Notes under the pieces: model-generated
Databases searched by the model: none
What the model was told of the DNA's origin: nothing
The model's input: only the letters and a program-made list of their open reading frames with translations
Assembly (NCBI GenBank): GCA_036250195.1
Contig: JAVHZZ010000011.1
Span: 51,963,311 to 52,027,310 of the forward strand
DNA from: Mixophyes australis
Taxonomy: Eukaryota; Chordata; Amphibia; Anura; Limnodynastidae
Direction of reading: 5' to 3'
Length of the DNA stretch: 64,000 bases
Program-made: the position numbers and the translations under genes
Shown here: positions 24,301-35,181 of the stretch, piece after piece
How the letters are laid out: each line of letters begins with the position of its first letter
How positions within the stretch are numbered: the first letter of the stretch is position 1

Positions 24301-24330
24301 AATTTTATGTTTTTCTACATTAAACTTTCC
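21325..24330 (+). mobile_element. hAT transposon, decayed, right end not found
   Basis: Begins TAGAGATATTCACTGACCCC and continues into a GTTTTGGTTTTGG-rich subterminal region. This matches the inverted right terminus of the hAT at 48039-50636 (TAGAGATGGTCACTGACCCC). A BED-finger hAT transposase wreck follows in the same orientation. No matching right terminus was found before 24700. Confidence 0.7.
22200..24323 (+). pseudogene. hAT-family (BED-finger) transposase, decayed
   Basis: hAT transposases cut and paste their element through an RNase H-like core. Visible pieces in order: a BED-type zinc finger remnant (about 22215-22325, with Cys-x2-Cys and the LNHLGTSSMLRHF helix); the core entry (22740-22860: RQLIEVLFPCYQIPSGHHFS); TTDMWTSGTG (about 22920), the motif before the first catalytic Asp region; a mid-region DPIFKSYVF (about 23805); and a C-terminal LADRRKLADAEKLINILSRN (about 24230-24290), resembling the hAT dimerisation end. 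Frames change several times and stops intervene, so no transposase could be made. Confidence 0.75.
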
Positions 24331-24429
24331 CTTTATTAGAGAAGTGTTTTTTTCTTTATCAATGTAAAAGCTTGTTTTTTGAATTTCAGTTTGCCTGACT
24401 TAAACTCACTATGACCTTGAGCATAAGCT

Positions 24430-24600
24430 TTAGTAGGTGATGTAGATAGACTGGCATCATCATGACCGGTGCCAGCAGCTGGTTGCCATTTCGATGCTGC
24501 TGAGCTATGGCACTGGAGACTAACAGGAACACCTCTGGCCCTTCTGCTTCTGTGTGAGCAATAGCACTGAGCAATAGTACTGCAGGGTCGCACGCAGAGG
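24430..24600. repeat. Degenerate GAGCAATGGCACTG-type repeat, short copy
   Basis: Contains phrases (ATGGCACTGGAGACT, CTTCTGTGTGAGCAAT) shared with the longer tandem block at 31600-32220. Confidence 0.6.
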
Positions 24601-24740
24601 GGCTCTCCAGAAACCCCTCCCCTCCATGAAGGAACAGGGGCTAAACATTGCCTCTACACAGTACTGTACAATTCAGCATCGCCGAAATGGAGCTGTTGCG
24701 CATGTGCAGTCGCATGCGCAGTAGCTCCATTTCGTTATTA
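24590..24740. mobile_element. MITE remnant with 22-bp inverted arms
   Basis: GTCGCACGCAGAGGGG resembles the start of the element at 60096. A hairpin follows: arms 24683-24704 and 24713-24734 pair at 20 of 22 positions around an 8-base loop. No coding capacity. Confidence 0.6.
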
Positions 24741-25008
24741 GGGTTTAATCCTTGAAGCCACTCGGCCACAATACACATCTGCAGGTCTCTAAAGGTTCCA
24801 CTGTCCCTACCTGCACTGTCCCAGTTACTTAAATACGCTCAAACGTCTCTCTTGTTCACCACAGCCATGTATGTCTTCCGCTCCTGTGTAACTATAGAAG
24901 GATTTATTACTTTTGAGCAAAATCGTTGTTTTTACAAATGCCACAAAACAAATATCCATAGTACAGTATGTATTCTGTACATTCTTAAATACATGATACA
25001 TATGAAGA

Positions 25009-25340
25009 AGTATTATTATTATTATTATCATTTATTTACTAGGCGCCACAAGGTATCCGTAGCGCCGTACACAGTACAAACAGTGGACTATACAGGGTGA
25101 AACAGTACAGAACAATAAACAAAAATACCAATACTTCAGAAGCTCCACACAGGTTAATACAATAAGCATGGAGTAGAAGAACAGGTGAGGAGACAGGAGG
25201 GAAGACGGCCCTGCTCATGTGAGCTTACATCCTAAGGGAGGTTAGACAGAACAGGCACAAGTGGAGCTAGAAGAGGCAAAGGGAGAGAAGGAAGAGCGAG
25301 TGGAGGAGGTGAGGTGGTTAAGTATGGAGTGGAGGAGGTG
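25009..25340 (-). mobile_element. 5'-truncated CR1/L2/Rex1-group LINE 3' end
   Basis: The plus strand reads (ATT)n then CATTTATTTACTAGGCGCC, CCGTAGCGCCGTACA, and further on GAAGACGGCCCTGCTC. This parallels 11490-11650 (ATTTATTTAGATAGCGCC, AGCGCTTTACAAT, GAAGGCCCTGCTC). Only the 3' region is present. A 28-bp tandem duplication (about 25297-25352) follows. Confidence 0.78.
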
Positions 25341-25427
25341 AGGTGGTGAAGTATGTTAAGGACACATACCTCACAATAGACATTATTTATAAGAGATAGT
25401 CAAGTAAATAGCAGCAATGCCCTTATT

Positions 25428-25440
25428 GGTTTGCAGATAT
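25428..25440. repeat. Target-site duplication, left copy
   Basis: GGTTTGCAGATAT, repeated at 31220-31232 on the other side of the Penelope-like element. Confidence 0.9.
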
Positions 25441-25684
25441 CATAAGTAGGAAGAGGAAAGGACAGAAGTTTCTTTATTTAGGTGCACAGAATCCTCTATA
25501 ATTAGTTATTCTACTACATACATTTAATTCATCCTTATGTTAAAATATAACCTTTATTGAAGTTAATTTAAAAAGCGAAAATGTGGATTAAAAAGTATAC
25601 TTATAGAAAGTGATCTTAATAATAAAAGCTGGAAACACTACCATCCTGTACCTATATAATCCTGCTTCATGGATTATATGGTAT
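25441..25684 (-). repeat. Penelope pseudo-LTR, left (3') copy
   Basis: From CATAAGTAGG to ATTATATGGTAT. No difference found when read against 30971-31214. Confidence 0.93.
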
Positions 25685-26118
25685 GAAGATGTTAATTAAT
25701 TTAACCTGCAGTACTATGAAGAGGTCGATTAAATATATGACCTGCAGTAGCAAAATGGATATATAATATGTAAATAGTAAATACCAGTCTACTTGATAAT
25801 AGCTCTGGATATCTAATTACAAAGAATTGAATAGTGTTAGCCGTCCTATTCTCTTGATATCTTACATAATTAGCAAGTCAAAATATACACCCTGCATTGA
25901 GTATGATTGATAGTATAATCAACTCTCTCACTACAGCTATTTGAGGTCTAATAAAATTATTAACAGTATTCTCCGTGAATTTCCTTTCTAAATAACTGAA
26001 GTTATGGGGTGTGATTTGCTATCTGCCTCCTAGTCCCCTCTATCTTTGGGTATAATGGGGTATAGCTGCAAAATTAGATTTCTTCAAGTATGAGGAATGA
26101 GTGGTTCCAGCGGTAACG

Positions 26119-26218
26119 CCGACGCGCGTTTCGCTATGTTGCTTATTCAAGGCAAACAGACAGAATGAACTGACAGTTCTTATATACTGTCAGTTCCGTA
26201 TGAACTCACTTACGTCAC
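26119..26218 (-). promoter_or_regulatory. Penelope internal promoter module with degenerate hammerhead-like hairpin
   Basis: In sense (minus) orientation: a CRE-like TGACGTAA (26211-26218), a TATATAA box (about 26180-26187), then 26152-26119 reading CTTGAATAAG...CGAAACGCGCGTCGG. The order matches the module at 41598-41732, where the CTGATGA box is intact. Here the first box has decayed to TTGAATAA, so ribozyme activity is not expected. Confidence 0.5.
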
Positions 26219-27498
26219 TGGAATGAGGACCAATCCTGATGTAGTATCTAATTTGATTGGCATAATTCTTCCCCTATCGGGGACGTTATAGTTCCGCCCA
26301 TCGGCTACGTTGGCTTTAGCCTTAGCCAGTCAGAGATGTTATAGCTCGGCCCTGTGATCGTTTATTGGTTTAATATCGGATAGGATTTACACCTGAATAA
26401 TAGAGAGTTTTTATATTTCTGAATCATTCTTTCTGTCTTAATATTGGTGGCATTATTTATAAGACACAGCGGGGCAGAAAATAGATTGCTATATTGTAAA
26501 TATTATATTGAGCTAGATATTAAAAGTCTAGCTTATCAATTTCGTTATTTGATATGGAGTATTATAGCCCCGTTCTGTATTTTAATCGTGAGTTATATAT
26601 CACATATGGTCAATGAAGGTTTCTATCTCAAATCTACTATAAGGACCTTCCCAAAAGTACATCGTTTATCCCCGATGTTGCCTGCAGAGTCCAATATGAT
26701 AAAGTCATATAATCAATCAGACGATATCATTTTTAATAAAGGGTCATTAAGATAGTATGTGGAATCAAACTTTTGTTGTTAAATCCCATGTCAATATGCA
26801 TTAATAAACATACCCATTAATAAATTTTCTAATTATCTTGCACGTTCTGTAGGATCATATCATGTGATTGATTCCTACAGTTAAGAATCATTCATAAACC
26901 CGTATCTATTTGAATTACCAGTGTTTATAACCTTTAGAGGGTATCATAACCCCATCTAATGATTTTTTATTAATTAAATGGCAGTTGAAACATACATAGA
27001 TAATGTAACTCGTACTAGTGTATCTGTGATTAATTCCTGTAATATTATATTATTAAACTTATTGTGCAATGCTTTTATAAATTACTGTGAATTATTATTT
27101 AAATTAATAATTAATTTTTAAATTTTGTTATTTATTTTCCATGTGAGGTTTAGGGAAGCTATATAAGCTTCATTATAACATGTAAATATAAATATTTTAA
27201 TAAAGTGAAACTTAATAGGTATTATGGTGTTGACAAACAATATTTAAAATATTAATTATGTTGCTGTAAAATGAATTGTAACTTTACAGGTGTTCAGTTT
27301 TCATCGTGATTCTGTGAAAATTAACCTATATTTATTTATCTTTCTTATTTATCTATATTGCCATGGATTAATTTGATTAAACATCTGTTTATTATATATG
27401 ATTATTTTCTAGTCATTGTATTATGATTTTATTTGTTTGTACTTTTATTACAGGTAAGTATCTCTTTATTCCTAACAATTGGAGCTTATTTTGTTTAT

Positions 27499-30400
27499 TT
27501 AGAGAAAGATGGTATAATTGTTATTTTCATTAAGTCCATTGGGATGTATAGTTCCCATTTGAAAGATCAGGCGGGCTTCTTTTTTCAGTAATTCAGATTT
27601 AATATCTCCTCCTCGGACTCCTAATTGTACTTTTTCCATTCCAAATGCTGAAAGATCTCGTGGATTACTGTTATGGATTTTAAGAAAGTGTTTTGCCACT
27701 GTTGTAATTGTTTTCATTCTTGATATATCTTGGGCTGCATTTCTAATATTTCCAACGTGTTCTAATATACGTTGTTTTAATGGTCTACTGGTCATGCCTA
27801 TATATTTCATGTTACAAGTACAGGTCAGACAATAAATCACTCCTTGGGAGTCGCAATTTATAAAATATTTAATTTTATAGGATCTGTTGAATCTGTCACT
27901 GAATTGTTTGGTCTTTCTAGTAAATTTGCAAGCCCTACATTTTCCACATGAAAAGAAGCCAATTACTGGGTTCCCAATGGTATTTTTCTTTTTTTGGATG
28001 TCTTGGTAATGACTATGTACAAATGAATCTCTCAGGTTTCTTGATCTTCTCCAACTGGTAAGGATTCTATCGCCAATTAATTTCTTTAGATCAGGATCCA
28101 GTTTAAGAACATGGCTATGTTTTTGTAAACTTTGTTGAATTTTTTGCCACTGATTATTAAAAGTACTTGTAAATCTTACTATATTATCTTCAGATTTATT
28201 ACGTCGTTGTGGAAAGATTAATTCTTCCCGATCAATTTTCTTAACTTCATTATAGACTCTTTTTATTTGCTTGCGGCTATATCCTCTTGTGCATAATCTC
28301 TCTCTTAGTTCCTGTGCACGTTTTTTAAAAATAGGTTCACTACCACAATTTCTTTTTGTGCGTAGGAGCTCCCCCTTCGGTATACTTTGTATTGTTGCGG
28401 GGAGATGGAAACTAGAGGCATGGAGAATACTATTTGTTGCCGTTGTTTTTCTGAACATATCAGAAGATAGTTCTTTTTCTTCCGTAATAAATATAGTTAA
28501 GTCTAAGAAGTTAATTTTTTCAGCATTTATGTCATAAACAAGTCTCAAATTTATTTGGTTGTTATTCAGTTGATTCATAAATTCAATCAGGAGTTTTCTC
28601 TCTCCTTCCCATATTATAAATATATCGTCTATGAATCTTAACCATAATGTGACATGATCGGTATATTTTTCATTTTCGATGGTGAATACATACTCTCGTT
28701 CCCACCAACCTAAATACAAATTTGCGTATGTGGGGGCACAGGTAGTGCCCATCGCCGTACCCCTAATCTGTAGATAATATTTATTATCAAATATGAAATA
28801 ATTTTTTGTTAAAACAAATTCCAATAATTGCATTATGAAGTTATTATGTTCATTTTGTATTCTATTATCAAGGAATTGTTTAACAACCCTCAGGCCTAGT
28901 TCATGTTCTATGCTGGTGTATAGTGTCTCAATGTCACAGGTACAGAGCCATGTGTTTTTATTAACAGTAATATTTTGTATTTTACCAAGAACATCTGTGG
29001 TGTCTTTTATAAATGAAGGTAACGTAAATACAAATTCTTTCAAGTGTTTGTCAGCGTATATACTTGCTTTCTCTGTTAAATTACCCACCCCGGAGACTAT
29101 GGGTCTTCCGGGAGGTCTTTTCTCATTTTTATGCACTTTGGGTAGTACATAAAAGGTAGATGTTATCGGATTTTCAGTCCATAGGAAATCAAAATCATTC
29201 TTATTTGTTATCCCTTCATCAAGGGCACTCTTTATTAAATCATGATACAATTTTGTAAACTGATTAGTTGGATTAGTAGGCAATTTTGAATAGCAGTTAG
29301 CATCATTCAATTGTCTCATTATTTCTGCTTTATAATCAGATATCGGCCATATTATTATATTCCCACCTTTATCGGATGGTTTTACGACTACATCTCTCCA
29401 GAGATGAATCTCTTTAATTGCCATTCTTTCTTCTCGTGTAATATTACTCTTTTGTACATGTTGTTCAAATACCATTTGGTCTAGGTCTTTGGAGACCAGT
29501 TCAATATAAATAGAGACTTGGGGGCATATCATTGGGTTGGGAATGAAGGTAGACTTTTTCCTTAGTATTATTTTATTAGGTCTTTGTGGGGAATCGAAGG
29601 CAGATTCTGATTATAATTCTTCCAATATTTTTATCATTTCTTGTTCTTGTGTATCAAAGATATCATATTCTAGGTTGGTATTAATATTGGTATTTTGTTG
29701 TTGTTTGAAAAATTTGTGTAATAATAATTTCCTGCCAAAGAGGTGTAGATCTTTCTCTACTATAAATCTATCCATATCGTTCGTTGGTGAAAATGAAAGA
29801 CCTCTAGCAAGAATCGATTCTTGCGTTTGCGTTAATTCTTTATCTGATAGATTTATTACCCTCATTGGACTGTCCTGCTTTTCTAATATCTCTTTTTCCA
29901 ATATTGCCTCTGAGGTTTTCTTTCCTACTCCCTTATTTCTCTTTTGCGTAGGTTTCTGTCCCCCCCTTCTCGTTTTCTTATATCTTTTTCTGCTTCTCCA
30001 TGTGTTGGACCTATCCCTAAAAAATCTTGTTGATGTAAGGATGGTGTTCTGGTTCTTGTTGGACTCTCAAATATTTCACCATCTGATGTTTCTACCTCCG
30101 AGGTGGTGTAATCTGTATATGGTTTTTTGTTACCGAACCTTTCTTTTTTTAAATTCCATTTGAAAACTGTATAATTTTCGAAATCATTTTTGTCTCTAAT
30201 AAACTTTTTTCTTTTTTTATCCTTAATCATTTGTTCTATATCATGTACTTCCTTTTTGTATTTTTCATATGTTTTTTGAAATCTATCAAGACCTTCATGT
30301 TCTTTCAGTTTCTCTCCTAATTTAGTGATATCAGAAGTGTATTATTCTAATCTCATTTGATCATGTTTCATCAACACTTTCATGAGCTCATGTGAACATT

Positions 30401-30695
30401 GCAATAATATTTTTTCCCATTCCTCTCTCAGGGTATCTGTCGCCAGTTCGTACGCTGGAAAGATCTTTGGTCTAAGACCTCTTGGTACCAATTTTTGTTT
30501 GATATAATTATCAAATGTCAGTTTGTTCCAATAGGTTTTTGTCTCTTTTATTAGTAAATATTTAAGGTCTATTAAGTCTTCTGACCAATGTGAATTATTT
30601 GATTCTTTAAGTTGAATTTCATTAAATAGGCCCTCATTTGTTCCCCATTTTTCCTGTCTTGAGATCAGATCCTGTCTTAAATTAAGAGATGTCAT
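27499..30695 (-). pseudogene. Penelope-like reverse transcriptase with GIY-YIG endonuclease, three lesions
   Basis: Spans about 1065 codons. Penelope-like elements encode a reverse transcriptase related to telomerase and, in this type, a C-terminal GIY-YIG nuclease. The N-terminal part (30695 to about 29611) has the family pattern NLSDKELTQTQESIL...GLSF. The longest frame (27499-29532, 677 residues) holds DKGGNIIIW, YVLPKVHKNEKRPPGRPIVS, CDIETLYTSI (motif A), GTAMGTTCAPTYANLYLG (motif B), LRFIDDIFIIW (catalytic Asp-Asp), NFLDLTIF, SIPKGELLRTKRNCG, a Cys-rich CGKCRACKF linker and the nuclease GVIYCLTCTCNMKYIGMTSR. Lesions are in-frame TAA at about 30344-30346, a shift at a C7 run (plus strand, about 29960) and TAA at 29611-29613. 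Catalytic residues of both domains appear intact. Confidence 0.93.
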
Positions 30696-30970
30696 TTCTC
30701 TATATAAATTCTCAAAAAGAAAGGATGAATTTTATTTTTTTATTATTGTGATAAATAAATTTATTTATAATCTTTAGTCCGTTGTGCTGGTAGAGAGGAA
30801 ATTGAATTGAATCAAATGTATTACTCGTGTAACAGGGGGTTATTCTACCGCACCAACTGTAGGATTCTTACCCAGTCTAGTAGGAAAATATTCTTGAATA
30901 ATGTATACTATTTAGTTATATATCATATAAATCAATTTAGCTGGGGTGCTACCTGGAAACCAAACAATAT

Positions 30971-31214
30971 CATAAGTAGGAAGAGGAAAGGACAGAAGTT
31001 TCTTTATTTAGGTGCACAGAATCCTCTATAATTAGTTATTCTACTACATACATTTAATTCATCCTTATGTTAAAATATAACCTTTATTGAAGTTAATTTA
31101 AAAAGCGAAAATGTGGATTAAAAAGTATACTTATAGAAAGTGATCTTAATAATAAAAGCTGGAAACACTACCATCCTGTACCTATATAATCCTGCTTCAT
31201 GGATTATATGGTAT
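30971..31214 (-). repeat. Penelope pseudo-LTR, right (5') copy
   Basis: Reads as identical to 25441-25684. Followed by five bases (TGGAT) and the right target duplication at 31220-31232. Confidence 0.93.
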
Positions 31215-31488
31215 TGGATGGTTTGCAGATATATCACATCATCAGCACTTAGTGTATTACTGATCACGGATACCACTGTTATCTTATAGAGATTTCCCGG
31301 AAAGAGGTCCTTGATGGTAAAATTGGTGTATGTGGTGGTATTAAGTTATTAGTTTAAGTCCTGCAAAGTGGCCAAGTAACGTGGTGCTTTACTAAGGAAA
31401 TTATGAGAACCTCCATTGCAGATAAATAATATTTGATATTGTAATTATGTTCAGAAATGTCTGCTTCTCACAAGGGTTTTTCATACTG

Positions 31489-31489
<1 letters not shown>

Positions 31490-31540
<51 letters not shown>

Positions 31541-31575
31541 TTATTATTATTATTTTTTTTTTGGGGGGGGGGGGG
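31490..31575. repeat. TA / poly-T / poly-G compound simple repeat
   Basis: About 42 bp of TA, then T and ATT runs, then a 13-base G run at 31563-31575. Prone to length error in sequencing. Confidence 0.93.
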
Positions 31576-31599
31576 AAATCCCCCCTTAAGAATCCTGCA

Positions 31600-32220
31600 T
31601 TTGCCCCTGTACTGAGCGATCTGAGTGTAGATAGGAGAGTGACAAGAACACTGCTACCGCTGTTTCTGTGTGAGAAATGGCACTGACACTGTAGGCTGCC
31701 AACAACACTTGCATCCCTCATGTTTCTGTGTGAGCTATGGCAAAGAGCAATGCCACTGGAGACTGCCCAGAACAAAGCCAACCCTATTGTTTCTGTTTCA
31801 GCAATGACGCTGAGCAATGGCACTAACACTGTAGGCTGCCAAGAACACTGCCACCCTATTGTTTCTGTTTGAGCAATGATGGCACTGACACTGAAGACTG
31901 CCAAGGTCACTGCCACCCCTCCTGTTCCTGTCTGAGCTATGGCACAGAGCAATGTCACTTGATACTGCCAAGAACACTGCCACCCTTATTGTTCCTGTTT
32001 GAGCAATGATGCTGAGCAATGGCACTGACACTGTAGACTGCCAAGAACACTGCCAACCTTATTGCTTCTGTTTCAGCAATGACGCTGAGCAATGGCACTG
32101 ACACTGTACACTGTATACTGCCAAGAACACTTCCACCCCTCCTATTCCTGATTAAACAATGACGTAGTCCAACTGCAATGGAGACTGCCAAGAATGCTAC
32201 TTCCCCTTCTGTGTCTGTCT
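31600..32220. repeat. Degenerate tandem repeat, unit about 62-80 bp
   Basis: About eight diverged units sharing GAGCAATGGCACTGACACTG, GACTGCCAAGAACACTGCCA and a TGTTTCTGTTTGAGCAAT phrase. Core-to-core distances run about 62 to 80 bp. A related short block lies at 24430-24600. Repetitive minus-strand frames across it are repeat artefacts. It may be the interior of a hAT-like element, but no terminal repeats were found. Confidence 0.8.
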
Positions 32221-32229
32221 TTGAAATGG

Positions 32230-34050
32230 CGCCAGATCTCCGTGGAGGGTGACACTTATAGAATCTAAAACTCAAGAGCTCCGAAGATGCAACAATAAAG
32301 TTTTGCCTGGTTTTCCGTTCAGAGGATGCACAAGGCTCGATACTCGGATCAACAGTGTTCGGATGGGCTTGGTTTTCAGAAAAGTTTACTATTTTGCACA
32401 TGTGGAAAATACTGGCTGTTTTTTCCTGTAGCACACAAATACTTTGAAAGCTTTATATTTAGAGTGACATTTGAAGTTAAGCTAGGTCATGCCGTACCCC
32501 ACCTATAAATTTGCCCCACGTTTTAAATTTACCTTCCCCTCCAATGGAACATGGTTTTGCTAAGGTGCAAAGTTACTAATTTTTCTAAATTTGCAGACAA
32601 AAACCAGACAGTGCAGATCAATATCCAGGCAAAGGTTTGGATGACTGGCAGAACAGCAATGGTTATCAAGGCAAACGTCTGAGTAGTCAGCACAACAGCA
32701 AAAGTCAAACCAGACAAAATCTTGGCAGGTAGAAATTTAAAAGGTCCCACCACTGCCGGGGGCATATGTGAGGCTTCTCTGTATGTCTCCTCTGCCGGAT
32801 CTGTTGGTTCAATGGTGGGGAAAGTTTGCAAATATAAAAATTAATTTTGATTAGCCAATAAAGGTATCACTCCTATAATACTTTTGTTTTTTTTTGACAC
32901 AAAAATATTTAACATCACCCAAATCAGAAGAAAGCTCTAGTACCCCACATGTCTCAGATTGTAAGTTCATTTTGGCAGGGCCATTTATACATTCTGTTCC
33001 ATGTCTTTGAAACAGACATGTGCAGAATATGTCACATACAATGGGTGTCCAGTTCGTGACAGAAATGACTAAAATTTCTGCAGCTCTTTCAATGTTGTCA
33101 TAGGAACACAATATTAGAAATCATAATGCAACTGCTATAAACATTATGCTGTATAAGGCTCGTGTACCAATATACATTTAATCATTAAAGTATGTGGCTG
33201 GTACAATGGCAAGTTTGATATTTTACATTGTGTGTCTGTCGTGTTTCATATGTTGTGATGTTATCAGTGAATTATGGTATACTGAGCTTTAATGTTTAAA
33301 TTACGTCAGGGTGGTGAAATGTAACACTTTGGCAATGTGTTTTCAGTAGCTGTTCTCTATAACTTAAAATTGCAGACTTTGAGTATAGTTATTAGTTGGG
33401 AAATATCATAATGTGCATAGTAAATTTTGTATAATTAATAGATAGAGTATGCATAGTGTTTCACATAGATTAATATCCTTTGTTTGTTGCAGCATTATAT
33501 TTTAATCCAATTATTTTCTTCGGATTGAGAGGACAATGATTAAGAAGTGACTGGTCGGGGTATCCCCTAATTACTGGGAATTTAGAGAATCCATTATTAA
33601 TAATGGTAACCATTGAATATGAAATCCCACATTTCCATTGTATTGCAGTTACTCATCACATATGTTTAGCATTGTGGTAATATAGACCGGAGGTAGAGTC
33701 ATAAACATATTCTTGAGCCAGTACTACATACAATAAGGCAAGACACAACTCATATTGGGGCTTAGACACTGTCATACATCCTTACTATATACTGTGATTT
33801 GAGCACTGGAAACATATATTTCTACATCCTGATAAAGAGTTTTTATAACTCCACAATCTGACTGCTTTCACTAAATACTTTTCTGACTGCTTTCCCAAAT
33901 ACCAGTTATCGATTAGCGATAACCCAATCCCATTCTATATATCACTCTCTGCCCTGACACTATGCCACACTTAGTAAGAGAGAGTCCCCTTTGAGACGAA
34001 CGAAATTAAATATTGACAGTGTTGCATTCGTGTTTGCACTTACCAGAAAG
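32230..34050. other. Unassigned region
   Basis: No frame resembling a known protein. Contains the AATAAAGGTATCACTCC fragment at 32848-32935. The rest is AT-rich unique-looking sequence. Confidence 0.5.
32848..32935 (+). repeat. Shared LTR-end-like fragment, copy 1
   Basis: TTAGCCAATAAAGGTATCAC followed by TCCTATAAT and, further on, TTTTGACA and TATTTAAC. The same order occurs at 45116-45200. AATAAA followed by a T-rich stretch suggests a polyadenylation region of an unidentified retroelement. Confidence 0.6.
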
Positions 34051-35181
34051 AGTTAACTTGGGGTGTGGGTTTGGCCAGTGATGCTGTGGGGAGGTCCTTG
34101 TGGCTTTGTAGGCTGATGCAATTTCCTGGGGTAGTCACTTGGCTGGCAAAATCCGGAGAGAGAAGACGTCTAGAAAAGAATAAGGATAAAAATGTTTACT
34201 TTATCTTTCTTGTCTTTAATGTCCTTTTGCTTCCTTTCATAACTCTTTTCTGTCATTTTTATTCATTTTCACATATCTTTATCTTTGTTCGTTTTTACCT
34301 TTCTTCATTTTCATACATATATATTTATTTTTTCTTTTCTTATATTTTCCCCTCTCTTGTTCATCTTTTTCCCCCTCCTCCCGCCCTCCCTGCTTGTTTA
34401 TCCATGCCATTTCTGTTCCTACAATGCCCCGTCCTAGAAGGACCGTTGTGAGGCCTGCACGCCTCCGCTCCCCCTCTCCAGGCGACGGCCGTCGCCATAT
34501 TGGAGAGGAGGGCGCGGTCTTGGGGATCAGCGGGTCTTCTGGCGGTGGCATGGCCAGTGCCTCCCGCCGGCGTCAGCCTGCATTGGTGGCCAGTGATCCC
34601 CCAGCCTGCCCGGGGACTTGAGGCAGGCGGGATTCCATTACGTGCGGTGCGGCGGTTCAGAGTGAACCGTCAAGCCGCGCGCGCATGCGCAGATCTCGTC
34701 CTCCGGCGAGAGAGTTCATTCCTGTCACCGGAGACGGGTTGTTGGGCGGGGGGGCGCACAGTAGTGCTGCGGGGGTCGCATATTTAGACAGCAGGACGGG
34801 AGGCAGTGAGAGAAGTGGGGGGGCAGTCACCCCCCCCCCCCCGCTGCGGCAGCATGAGGGCCTCACACACGCCAGTGGAGCCATTAGCCCACCAGGGGTA
34901 GCAGATGAGAACAGATTTTGCAGCACAGGGGTGGTATTGCCATTAACCCCCCTGTGCTGGCAGCTAGGGAACAGGGCAGAGAAGTCCTTTGTCAAGCCCC
35001 TCACCAATTGTATTTCCCACCTAGCCCCTTTTTGACAGGCAGTGTTAGAGGGTCTGCATGGGGGGCTCAGTTTTAGTCCCAGCCCAGGCCTGTACGCAGA
35101 TCGCTATACACGTCCCCTTCGGGTCGGGAGGAGGCATACAGAGAGCGCAGAGCCTTTTTTGCCCCTACTAGGGAGGAGGAC

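Larger units (their letters stand above)
25441..31219 (-). mobile_element. Penelope-like retroelement with GIY-YIG endonuclease
   Basis: A 5.8-kb element flanked by a perfect 13-bp duplication GGTTTGCAGATAT (25428-25440 and 31220-31232). Two direct 244-bp repeats (25441-25684 and 30971-31214), which I read as identical, are the pseudo-LTRs typical of this class. Between them lie a minus-strand Penelope frame (27499-30695) and a 1.8-kb 3' region holding a promoter-like module and a hammerhead-like hairpin (26119-26218). Identical repeats suggest recent insertion, although the frame carries two stops and one frameshift. Confidence 0.93.

Noticed and set aside
25441..25684. Hammerhead ribozyme inside the Penelope pseudo-LTR
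   Set aside because: Searched for CTGATGA and GAAA boxes in hammerhead order on both strands; not found within the 244-bp repeat.
31401..32434. Repetitive minus-strand frames with recurring Ala/Val/Ser-rich motifs
   Set aside because: Translation of the degenerate tandem repeat 31600-32220; repeat units are not conserved in frame.
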